DNA of 7,074 nucleotides from 2-12-FULL-41-17 sp964562855 (GTDB lineage: Bacteria; Patescibacteriota; Microgenomatia; Curtissbacterales; GWA2-41-24): assembly GCA_964562855.1 (NCBI GenBank), contig CAZLVB010000037.1, positions 1 through 7,074 of the forward strand. The letters run 5' to 3'. This document shows positions 1-6,307 of this stretch, in pieces. Both the position numbers and the translations under genes were made by a program. The notes under the pieces are model-generated. The model ran no database searches and had not been told where the DNA came from. It was given only the letters and a program-made list of their open reading frames with translations. Position 1 is the stretch's first letter. Each line of letters begins with the position of its first letter.

Positions 1-2
1 AC

Positions 3-48
3 GCGAGAGAATACATACTTCCGAGGACTGGTATGTGTTCTTGCTCGC
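3..48 (+). other. Imperfect hairpin 1 in the upstream region
   Basis: Positions 3-7 pair with 44-48 (GCGAG/CTCGC), 8 with 41, and 9-18 with 31-40 (GAATACATAC/GTATGTGTTC, one G-T wobble), with a two-base bulge at 42-43. The 12-base loop (19-30) carries most of the left arm of a longer inverted repeat. No T-tract follows, so it does not look like a simple terminator. It could be a regulatory RNA structure, the 3' end of an upstream transcript, or a protein-binding site. The pairing is read directly from the sequence; the role is unknown. Confidence 0.45.
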
Positions 49-96
49 TCATGTAAACTTAAACAATAATACCGAGAACTTTTAGTCCTCGGAAGT
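17..96. repeat. 13-bp perfect inverted repeat, arms 17-29 and 84-96
   Basis: ACTTCCGAGGACT at 17-29 is the exact reverse complement of AGTCCTCGGAAGT at 84-96. The left arm lies mostly in the loop of the hairpin at 3-48. The right arm is also the 3' strand of the hairpin at 54-99, so the pairings compete or could form a loop-to-stem pseudoknot. The right arm ends two bases before the TATAAT box of the nuclease gene, so as DNA it could also be a spaced operator. No known family is recognised. Confidence 0.6.
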
Positions 97-99
97 TTA
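54..99 (+). other. Bulged hairpin 2 overlapping the nuclease promoter
   Basis: TAAACTT (54-60) pairs with AAGTTTA (93-99). After an 11-base A-rich bulge (61-71), CCGAG (72-76) pairs with CTCGG (88-92); after one mismatch ACT (78-80) pairs with AGT (84-86), closing on a TTT loop (81-83). The segment CCGAGAACT (72-80) is a near copy of CCGAGGACT (21-29), so two upstream segments compete for one downstream strand. That is the layout of an attenuator or switch, but no known riboswitch family is recognised. Confidence 0.4.
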
Positions 100-103
100 T
101 AAT
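98..103 (+). promoter_or_regulatory. Probable -10 box (TATAAT) of the nuclease gene
   Basis: A consensus TATAAT lies six bases before the GTG start at 110. Transcription would begin at or next to the start codon, giving a leaderless or nearly leaderless mRNA, which fits the absence of any Shine-Dalgarno sequence. No convincing -35 box is seen at 17-18 bp spacing (around 74-80); that spacer is occupied by the inverted-repeat arm at 84-96, a possible site of control. Confidence 0.5.
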
Positions 104-109
104 CTATTC

Positions 110-871
110 GTGAAATTGGCAACCTTACTTAAGTATTTGGCACCTTTATTGGTAGTTGCCGGAATTTCGCTGATTGTTTTTTCAACAACTGATCTTACGC
201 CTTCTGCTACTCCAAATAGTCAATCAGAAAGATTTCAGTCTACAGCAAGTCCGCAAATTCAGGGTTTACAACCGTCATCTTCCCTGAACAATCAGACAAC
301 CAAAGATGGAGAAAAAGTACTCGTTACCAGAGTGGTTGACGGCGATACCATAGAGATTGAGGGCGGCCAAAGGGTCAGATATATTGGTATTGATACGCCC
401 GAATCGACAACGACCCTCCAGTGTTATGGAAAAGAAGCCACTGATTTTAATCGAAAACTCGTTGAGAAAAAGGTGATTAGGCTCGAAAAAGATGTTTCGG
501 AAACCGACAAATACGGCAGACTGCTTCGCTATGTTTACATAGGAGACACTTTTGTCAATCAATATCTAGTCATCCAGGGATATGCCCACTCCTCATCATA
601 CCCTCCGGATATTAAATATCAGGACTTGTTCACTCAAGCAGAAAAGGAGGCTAGGGAAAATACCAGAGGCTTGTGGGGCGGATGCAAGGCCGATCAGAAG
701 CCCAATGATTGCCTAATCAAAGGCAATATTTCATCTAGTGGAGAAAAGATTTATCATTTGCCGGGGCAAAGGTATTACGACAAGACAGCAATCGACGAAT
801 CAAAGGGCGAGCGTTGGTTTTGCACAGAGGAAGATGCCCAGAAGTCGGGCTGGAGAAAATCTAAAATATAA
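110..871 (+). CDS. Membrane-anchored or secreted thermonuclease (SNase family)
   Basis: This 253-residue protein is a Ca2+-dependent nuclease of the staphylococcal nuclease (SNase, OB-fold) family, which cuts DNA and RNA. Residues about 9-24 form a hydrophobic signal/anchor with no lipobox, followed by a Ser/Thr/Pro/Gln-rich linker (about 26-65), so the enzyme should act outside the membrane. The SNase domain spans about 68-192. Metal and catalytic positions are present: VVDGDT (D77, D79), VRYIGIDTPES (R90, D95, E98) and TDKYGR (R137), matching D21, R35, D40, E43 and R87 of the S. aureus enzyme. The C-terminus (about 201-250: CLIKGNISSSGEKIYHLPG ... GERWFCTEEDA..SGWRKSK) resembles the small 'sunset'-type module often appended to such nucleases; that name is from memory. 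The start is GTG; no SD is present and a TATAAT box lies just upstream. comM starts 14 bp after its stop, suggesting co-transcription. Confidence 0.9.
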   Translation: MKLATLLKYLAPLLVVAGISLIVFSTTDLTPSATPNSQSERFQSTASPQIQGLQPSSSLNNQTTKDGEKVLVTRVVDGDTIEIEGGQRVRYIGIDTPESTTTLQCYGKEATDFNRKLVEKKVIRLEKDVSETDKYGRLLRYVYIGDTFVNQYLVIQGYAHSSSYPPDIKYQDLFTQAEKEARENTRGLWGGCKADQKPNDCLIKGNISSSGEKIYHLPGQRYYDKTAIDESKGERWFCTEEDAQKSGWRKSKI

Positions 872-885
872 ATTAATATTGACTC

Positions 886-2430
886 ATGCTTTCCAAGATC
901 AATTCAGCAGCTGTCGTTGGCTTAGATAGTGTTCCAATAACCGTCGAAGTCGACATTGCCGCCATGGGATTGCCCAGTTTTACAATTGTTGGTCTTCCCG
1001 ACAAAGCAGTTGAAGAATCAAGGGAAAGGGTCCGGGCGGCCCTGAAAAATACCGGCGCTGATCTACCACCGAAGCGAATTACGGTAAATTTAGCACCTGC
1101 CGATCTTCCGAAAGAAGGCCCGGCTTACGACTTGCCAATTGCTTTGGGAATCCTACTTGCTTCTGAACAGCTTCCCACGCAAGACTTTGAAGACTCTATA
1201 TTTTTAGGGGAACTTTCTCTGGACGGTTCCTTGCGCCGAATTTGGGGCATCTTACCATACGCTCTTATGGCAAGAGAAAAGAAATTTAAAAATCTTTTCA
1301 TCCCCAAGGACAACAGCCAGGAAGCACAAGTCGTCGACAAAATTACCGTCTATCCCGTTACCAACCTCAAGCAGCTTTTTGAGCATTTTGCTACATCCGA
1401 TTTGCCTAAGGTAAATCAAAAATCGATTACTCCGGCCAAGTTTAAAAAACAAAAGTATAACGCTAATTTCGATAGTGAATATGATTTCGAAAACATTAAG
1501 GGGCAAGAAAGCGCTAAGCGTGCCCTGGAGATTGCTGCAGCCGGAGGTCACAATATCCTGATGAAAGGACCGCCTGGTGCGGGTAAAACCTTAATGGCCA
1601 GAAGCTTTACCACAATTTTACCAAAGATGACTTTTGAAGAAAGTCTGGAAGTAACTAAAATTTATTCTGTTGCCAATCTACTGTCGCAGGATCAGCCTAT
1701 CATCACGCATCGGCCGGTCCGCAGTCCTCACCACACCACTAGCCACATTGGGCTAATCGGGGGCGGTAACGTGCCCCGACCCGGTGAAATTTCGCTGGCT
1801 CATCGGGGCATTTTATTTTTGGACGAATTTCCGGAATTTCCCCGCCATGTCCTTGAAGCCCTTCGCCAACCCATGGAGGATGGCCATGTGACGATTTCGC
1901 GTGCGGCCGGCTCTGTCAAATTTCCCTGCCGATTCACTCTTGTTGCCGCGGCCAACCCCTGCCCATGCGGATTTTTTGGTGACGAAACCAGAAACTGTAC
2001 TTGCAATCCGCCAATGATTACGCGCTACCAAAAGAGAATCTCCGGTCCGATTTTGGACAGAATCGATATGCACATTTCGGTCCCCGCGGTTAAAGTCGAA
2101 AAATTAACCAGCAAGTTTCAGGCCGAATCATCGGCAGTGATCCAAAAACGGGCGCAAAAAGCTCGCGATATTCAGCTTAGGCGATTTAAAGGTCTAAAAA
2201 TCGCGTCGAATGCCGAAATGAACAACAAACAATTGAAGGCTTTCTGTAACCTCGATCAGCAGTCAATTCTGCTTCTCAAACAGGCGATATCAAAATTAAA
2301 TCTGTCAGCTAGGGCATTTCACCGCGTAATAAAAATAGCAAGAACAATCGCAGACTTAGAGGACTCGGTGAAGATCAAAAGTAATCATATCGCAGAAGCC
2401 TTACAGTATCGTCCCCCAATAGAGTCTTGA
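886..2430 (+). CDS. comM: ComM/YifB family AAA+ Mg-chelatase-like helicase
   Basis: This complete 514-residue protein has the usual ComM/YifB length. In Vibrio and relatives ComM is a hexameric helicase that drives branch migration during integration of transforming DNA. Domains: an N-terminal Lon-protease-like (ChlI) domain, about 20-145; an Mg-chelatase AAA+ domain, about 203-400, with Walker A GPPGAGKT (228-235) and Walker B ILFLDEF (D313, E314); a Cys cluster NPCPCG ... NCTC (C359, C361, C371, C373), typical of the family; the arginine-containing GPILDRIDMH segment ending near 396; and a C-terminal Mg_chelatase_C helical domain, about 405-510. The ATG has no SD; AT-rich TAATAT at 874-879 could be a -10 box, but read-through from the nuclease gene is equally likely. 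From D394 to the stop, the gene is matched by a diverged copy at 5869-6235, so this tail may have been supplied by incoming DNA. Confidence 0.95.
   Translation: MLSKINSAAVVGLDSVPITVEVDIAAMGLPSFTIVGLPDKAVEESRERVRAALKNTGADLPPKRITVNLAPADLPKEGPAYDLPIALGILLASEQLPTQDFEDSIFLGELSLDGSLRRIWGILPYALMAREKKFKNLFIPKDNSQEAQVVDKITVYPVTNLKQLFEHFATSDLPKVNQKSITPAKFKKQKYNANFDSEYDFENIKGQESAKRALEIAAAGGHNILMKGPPGAGKTLMARSFTTILPKMTFEESLEVTKIYSVANLLSQDQPIITHRPVRSPHHTTSHIGLIGGGNVPRPGEISLAHRGILFLDEFPEFPRHVLEALRQPMEDGHVTISRAAGSVKFPCRFTLVAAANPCPCGFFGDETRNCTCNPPMITRYQKRISGPILDRIDMHISVPAVKVEKLTSKFQAESSAVIQKRAQKARDIQLRRFKGLKIASNAEMNNKQLKAFCNLDQQSILLLKQAISKLNLSARAFHRVIKIARTIADLEDSVKIKSNHIAEALQYRPPIES
2065..2430 (+). repeat. 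comM 3'-end repeat, intact copy (copy 1)
   Basis: This is the segment of comM, from the GAT codon of D394 to the TGA stop, that recurs at 5869-6235. The first 17 bases (GATATGCACATTTCGGT) are identical in both copies. Overall my codon-by-codon hand count gives about 107 differences in 366 bases (about 71% identity), mostly synonymous, while about 100 of 120 residues match. A second identical 17-base block lies inside (TCGAATGCCGAAATGAA), so the identity at the edge is not unique. Confidence 0.9.
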
Positions 2431-2466
2431 TAAAGAGTAAGTGAATGAAAATTGAACCTCAACAGT

Positions 2467-4722
2467 ATGTTAAAATTTCAACTTGTGAAGCAGATACTAG
2501 CAGTACTCTTCATTGTGATTTTGACTGTCGGTTTAATAGCTATAGCTTTCACAGTCATCCAGACCAACCAGGAAAGTCAGCGACTGGAATCCGATTTAGA
2601 AAGACGCTCCACACTCCTTGCCGCAAGTTTAACGGAAACGATTGAGCCTAGTTTTCTAAATAATTCAGACCAATATCTGCAAAACCTTGTTGAAAGATTC
2701 CAAGACAGGGAAAGACTTGCAGGACTTGCCATATATGACAATAACGAAAATATAGTCTCACTATCTTCAACACTCCCAAAAGAAATTACAGACACTCAAA
2801 AGATTGCGGCAAACTCAATGGACGAGGATAGGGCAAATGATGGTTTTGCTAACGTTGATGGCAAAAAAATGTACCTTTTTGCAATACCATTACATGACCA
2901 AGAAAGAATAGCGGGATCATTGGTGATAATTCACAAGGCCGATTATATTGACGTACGTCTTTCCGAAATCTGGAAGAATAATTTAACAAGGCTTTTTCTG
3001 CAAATCCTCTTATTAACAATAGCAGGTTTACTGATGGTAAGGTGGTTACTTTTTCAACCTCTTAGAAAACTGACAGAATCCCTGAAGTCACTAAGGCCCG
3101 AAACTGTAGATCAAGATGCATTCCCATTAGCCGGCTCCATGCTATTCCAGCCCTTAACAAAAGAAATTTCAAACATTAAAAAAAGCCTGATTGATGCGAG
3201 AATGGCGGCAAGTGAGGAAGCGAAGGTAAACCTTGAAAGGTTGGATTCCCCTTGGACTGCCGAGAGATTAAAAGTCTTTGTCAAAGACATCCTAAAGAAT
3301 CGAAAAATTGTGGTTGTTTCTAATAGGGAACCGTATATACATTCCAAATCTGGAAACAAAATTAACTTCTTTATTCCGGCGAGCGGAATGGTTACGGCTA
3401 TTGAGCCGATGATGGAGGCTTGCGGAGGTACGTGGATTGCCCACGGCAGCGGAGACGCCGATAATCTCGTTGTGGATAAGAACAATAAAATAAAAGTCCC
3501 TCCACCCCCAGACGAACCCAAATATGGTCTCAAGCGGGTGTGGTTAACGGAGAACGAGGAAAAAGGATATTACTACGGTTTCTCCAATGAAGGTCTATGG
3601 CCGCTTTGTCATATTGCACACACAAGGCCAATTTTTAAAAAGAAAGACTGGGAAGAGTATAAAAAAGTGAACCATAAATTCGCCCAAGCGGTTCTTTTGG
3701 AAATAAAAAACCTGAAAAAACCGATGATTTTGGTTCAAGACTTCCATTTTGCTCTTTTGCCGAGAATTGTAAAAAATTCAAGACCCGATGCATCGGTAAG
3801 CATTTTTTGGCATATTCCCTGGGTTAGCGCCGAATCTTTTAGCATTTGCCCCTGGAAGAAAGAAATCTTAAACGGTATGCTGGGAGCAGATCTTATTGGT
3901 TTTCATACGCAGCTCCACTTAAATAATTTTATCGAGACCGTAGAACGGGAACTTGAAACTTTAATCGATTTTGAACAATTCACTATCACTCACGCCGATC
4001 ACAAAACTTATATCAAACCATTTCCTATAAGTATCGCTTTTTATAACGATACAAGATCTAATAAAGATAGCCTAAAAACCGACAAAGAAAAGACACAAAA
4101 GGAGTTCGGTGTGGAAACTAGATACCTTGGAGTTGGAGTTGATCGGCTTGATTACACAAAAGGAATCCTAGAGAGATTAAAGGGAATTGAAATTTTACTT
4201 CAAAAATATCCTTCCTACCGCAGACACCTGACATTCATCCAGATAGCCGCACCAAGCAGAACGCGGGTGCAAAAGTACCAAGATTTCGCTCGCGAAGTCG
4301 AGGAAGAAGTCGAGAGGATAAACTCTAAATATAAAGAGAAGAATTGGAAACCAATAATTTATGTCGAAAAACGGCTAAGTCACGACGAAATAAATAAAAT
4401 ATTTAGAGCGGCTAATTTTTGCCTTGTAACATCGCTGCATGACGGAATGAATTTGGTAGCCAAAGAATTTATTGCAGCAAGAAACGATGAGCAGGGGGTA
4501 TTAATTTTAAGTCAGTTTACCGGTGCCTCACGGGAGTTAAAGGACGCAATTATTATTAATCCTTATAACGGCGAACAAACCGCAGAGGCAATTCATCTTG
4601 CTTTAAAAATGTCTGCAGCAGCACAAAAAAAACGCATGCAGAAGTTAAGGCAAACCATCAGAAATCACAATGTTTACCGCTGGTCCGCAGAATTTTTAAG
4701 AGCAATGGTCAATTTAGGGTAG
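2467..4722 (+). CDS. Membrane receptor-like GT20 glycosyltransferase (trehalose-6-phosphate synthase family)
   Basis: The preferred start is ATG 2467 (751 aa); an in-frame TTG at 2452 adds five residues (756 aa), and neither has a good SD. Numbering here is from the TTG. TM1 is about 12-36, an extracytoplasmic domain about 37-178 with Cache/PAS-like features (GLAIYDNN, KKMYLFAIPLHD, AGSLVIIHKADYI), TM2 about 179-201, and a HAMP-like, helix-forming linker about 202-260 (FQPLRKLTESL). The GT20 domain runs from about 284 to the end: VVVSNRE (288-293), PASGMVTAIEP, VQDFHF (D430), FWHIPW (H454), GVDRLDYTKG (R565, K570) and DGMNLVAKE (D664-E672), matching the sugar-nucleotide and sugar-phosphate binding positions of E. 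coli OtsA. GT20 enzymes transfer glucose from NDP-glucose to glucose-6-P (OtsA) or other phosphorylated acceptors such as glycerol-3-P (GgpS). The FWHIPW and EGLWPLCHIAHTRP versions of the motifs differ from classical OtsA, so acceptor specificity is open. The downstream GT4 starts five bases after the stop. No phosphatase gene is present in the window. Confidence 0.85.
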   Translation: MLKFQLVKQILAVLFIVILTVGLIAIAFTVIQTNQESQRLESDLERRSTLLAASLTETIEPSFLNNSDQYLQNLVERFQDRERLAGLAIYDNNENIVSLSSTLPKEITDTQKIAANSMDEDRANDGFANVDGKKMYLFAIPLHDQERIAGSLVIIHKADYIDVRLSEIWKNNLTRLFLQILLLTIAGLLMVRWLLFQPLRKLTESLKSLRPETVDQDAFPLAGSMLFQPLTKEISNIKKSLIDARMAASEEAKVNLERLDSPWTAERLKVFVKDILKNRKIVVVSNREPYIHSKSGNKINFFIPASGMVTAIEPMMEACGGTWIAHGSGDADNLVVDKNNKIKVPPPPDEPKYGLKRVWLTENEEKGYYYGFSNEGLWPLCHIAHTRPIFKKKDWEEYKKVNHKFAQAVLLEIKNLKKPMILVQDFHFALLPRIVKNSRPDASVSIFWHIPWVSAESFSICPWKKEILNGMLGADLIGFHTQLHLNNFIETVERELETLIDFEQFTITHADHKTYIKPFPISIAFYNDTRSNKDSLKTDKEKTQKEFGVETRYLGVGVDRLDYTKGILERLKGIEILLQKYPSYRRHLTFIQIAAPSRTRVQKYQDFAREVEEEVERINSKYKEKNWKPIIYVEKRLSHDEINKIFRAANFCLVTSLHDGMNLVAKEFIAARNDEQGVLILSQFTGASRELKDAIIINPYNGEQTAEAIHLALKMSAAAQKKRMQKLRQTIRNHNVYRWSAEFLRAMVNLG

Positions 4723-4727
4723 GGACC

Positions 4728-5870
4728 ATGAAAATCGCAATTATCTGCTCGAACAATTTTAATATTAACCAAAAGACTCGGAAAGGAACCGAAATATTCT
4801 GTAATGATTTAATAAATAATCTTGCCAAGCTTTCAATGAAAAATAATGTCAATATGACCACTTTTGCTTCCGGAGAATCGGAGTTGCCTACGAAAATAGA
4901 GAGTGTAAATTTTAAACCTTCTTCCTCCGACCCCGAAATTGACAAAAATCAAAAACATATAATTTTTGAATTAGCTCTTATTTCAAAGGCTTTTTCAAAA
5001 CAAAAAGATTTTGATCTCTATCATATTAATATCGGAGACGGTGATATAGCTTTGCCTTTCACAGCCTTTGTCAAAAAACCCGTGATTATTACTCTGCACC
5101 ATTTAATAAACGAAAATTTCACAAGAAAATATTTTTCCTTATTTAAAAACGACAAAAATGTTTTTTTTATATCAGTAAGTAGTTTCCAAAGGACAATTTT
5201 GCCGAAAATAAATTATGTGGCGAATATTTATCATGGGGTAGATGGGAATGTTTTTGAGTTTGATAGAGAAGGCGGAAATCAAATTGTTTGGGCAGGAAGA
5301 GCAATTCCCCATAAAGGAATGGATCAGGCAATAGATTTGGCAATCAGCCTTCGTCGTAAACTTACGCTTTTCGCAATTAAAAGTAGTGAACACGATGCTT
5401 GGCTTACTAAAATTGCCGCGAAGATTTCCCATGCCGATTTAATTTCATTTGAATTTAACCGCGAGAGAATAAGTTTGGTAAAACCATTTGCAAAAAGTAA
5501 GCTTTTTCTTTTCCCCGTTACATGGGACGAACCGTTTGGTTTAGTTCTTGCGGAATCATTGGCCTGCGGAACTCCGATTGTTGCCTACTCTCGAGGATCA
5601 ATCCCGGAAATAGTCAAAGACGGTGAAACCGGCTTTATCGTAAATCCCCAAGAAAGCGGGATTCGAAGAAACTGGATCGTTAAAAAAACAGGATTTAACG
5701 GTCTTTGCGAAGCTGTCGAAAAAATTTACTCCATGACCAAAAAAGAGTACGAAAAGATGAGAAAGTCATGCAGAGAACAATTTGAAAAAAAATTTACTGT
5801 TGAAAAAATGGCTGCTGAATATATAAAAGTTTACCACGAGGTTATCCAAAAATTCCGACAAAGAGTCTGA
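4728..5870 (+). CDS. GT4 family glycosyltransferase
   Basis: This 380-residue retaining GT-B glycosyltransferase (Glycos_transf_1/GT4) is soluble, with no signal or TM segment. The N-terminal acceptor domain (about 1-175) begins MKIAIICSNN and carries RKGTEIFCNDL (G20-E22), the usual glycine-containing loop. The donor domain (about 185-365) has the VWAGRAIPHKG segment (R191, K196) that binds the nucleotide-sugar phosphates, and the EX7E motif DEPFGLVLAE (E268, E276), followed by CGTPIVAYSRGSIPEIVKDGETGFIV. The length is normal for the family. The ATG sits five bases after the GT20 stop, with AGGG at 4716-4719 as a modest SD, so the two genes are probably translationally coupled. Its substrate cannot be read from the sequence; it might extend or modify the GT20 product. 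Its TGA stop lies at the junction with the second comM tail: T from the GT4 side, GA within the repeated segment. The last few residues may therefore have been altered by the recombination. Confidence 0.88.
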   Translation: MKIAIICSNNFNINQKTRKGTEIFCNDLINNLAKLSMKNNVNMTTFASGESELPTKIESVNFKPSSSDPEIDKNQKHIIFELALISKAFSKQKDFDLYHINIGDGDIALPFTAFVKKPVIITLHHLINENFTRKYFSLFKNDKNVFFISVSSFQRTILPKINYVANIYHGVDGNVFEFDREGGNQIVWAGRAIPHKGMDQAIDLAISLRRKLTLFAIKSSEHDAWLTKIAAKISHADLISFEFNRERISLVKPFAKSKLFLFPVTWDEPFGLVLAESLACGTPIVAYSRGSIPEIVKDGETGFIVNPQESGIRRNWIVKKTGFNGLCEAVEKIYSMTKKEYEKMRKSCREQFEKKFTVEKMAAEYIKVYHEVIQKFRQRV

Positions 5871-6235
5871 TATGCACATTTCGGTTCCGGCAGTTAAGGT
5901 AGAAAAATTAACCAAACATATAAATGCCGAGCCGTCGAAATCTATTCAAGCAAGAGTTCAAAAGGCTCGCGACATTCAGCTCAAAAGGTTCAAAGGTTTA
6001 AAAATCGCCTCGAATGCCGAAATGAATAACAAACAATTAAAGCAATTTTGTAATTTAGATGAACAGTCAATACTTCTCTTAAAACAAGCAATCTCAAAAC
6101 TCAATCTTTCCGCCCGTGCATTCCATAGAGTAATCAAGATCGCCGGAACCGTTTGCAGATCTAGAAAACTCTGAAAAGATTAAATCTAACCACATCGCCG
6201 AAGCTCTACAATACAGACCATCGAACCAGGAATAG
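5869..6235 (+). pseudogene. comM: Remnant of comM: C-terminal 122 codons, frameshifted (copy 2)
   Basis: This segment matches comM from D394 to the stop codon but has no 5' part: no AAA+ core, no Walker motifs. Reading from GAT/ATG at 5869-5874 gives the Mg_chelatase_C domain, about 83% identical to the complete protein (for example RDIQLKRFKGLKIASNAEM). One extra T in the TTT run at 6152-6154 shifts the frame, giving a premature TGA at 6172-6174. Removing it restores the family sequence through ALQYRPSNQE and a TAG at 6233-6235. No other lesion is seen, so loss of function looks recent or the T could be a sequencing error. The open part (5872-6174) could make a 100-residue fragment, but the ATG is simply the internal Met395 codon and no SD precedes it. 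It is best read as a displaced gene tail, not a gene. Confidence 0.88.
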
Positions 6236-6253
6236 TTTACCCTGCTTGACCTG

Positions 6254-6294
6254 AAAGAACTTGAAGGGAGCGAACATAGTGAGTCGAAGGGTCG
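6254..6294. repeat. Possible dispersed GAGCGAA..GAGTCGAAGGGTC-type repeat
   Basis: The stretch after the comM remnant contains GAAGGGAGCGAAC, ATA and GTGAGTCGAAGGGTC. It resembles the short CCTGAGCGAAG..GTCGAAGGG elements scattered in intergenic regions of many uncultivated and environmental bacteria; I know these only as a recurring motif. Internal direct repeats are seen (GAAGGG at 6264-6269 and 6285-6290). No second copy lies in this window, so its repetitive nature is from memory, not shown here. Confidence 0.35.
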
Positions 6295-6307
6295 GAAGTT
6301 AACCTGT

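Larger units (their letters stand above)
2065..5868 (+). mobile_element. Candidate integrated block: replacement comM tail + GT20 + GT4
   Basis: The 3804 bp between the start of comM tail copy 1 and the start of copy 2 behave like a unit inserted within comM that restores the gene: a full-length comM at the left, two cargo genes, and an orphan comM tail at the right. The candidate repeat ends are GATATGCACATTTCGGT at 2065-2081 and 5869-5885. This is the architecture of integration into a gene 3' end with tail replacement, or of a Campbell-type single crossover. No integrase, transposase or terminal inverted repeat is visible, so the mechanism and mobility are inference. A strain-level assembly chimera is the main alternative. 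Confidence 0.4.

Noticed and set aside
17..96. Integron attC site
   Set aside because: The imperfect palindrome has about the right size, but the outer ends lack the RYYYAAC/GTTRRRY core boxes and no cassette array or integrase is present.
275..562. 95-codon open frame on the minus strand
   Set aside because: It is antisense to the nuclease catalytic core and is explained by that gene's codon pattern.
738..929. 63-codon plus-strand frame bridging the nuclease end and comM start
   Set aside because: It overlaps two well-supported genes in a different frame and is arginine/serine-rich without a motif.
2445..2645. 66-codon plus-strand reading frame starting ATGAAAATTGAACC
   Set aside because: It overlaps the start of the GT20 gene in another frame, and its product has no hydrophobic or domain pattern; the overlapping frame encodes a clear TM helix and a continuous long protein.
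2467..3240. Sensor histidine kinase or chemoreceptor
   Set aside because: The TM-sensor-TM-HAMP start suggests one, but no HisKA/HATPase or methyl-accepting domain follows; the frame continues into GT20.
3111..3533. 140-codon open frame on the minus strand
   Set aside because: It lies wholly inside the GT20 gene, antisense to conserved catalytic sequence, and has no recognisable domain; it is a shadow.
2065..5885. Insertion sequence or composite transposon
   Set aside because: No transposase, no terminal inverted repeats and no short target duplication; the flanking repeats are homologous gene tails.
5872..6174. Independent 100-residue ORF
   Set aside because: The ATG is just the internal Met395 codon of comM, there is no SD, and the frame is broken relative to the family; it is a gene remnant.
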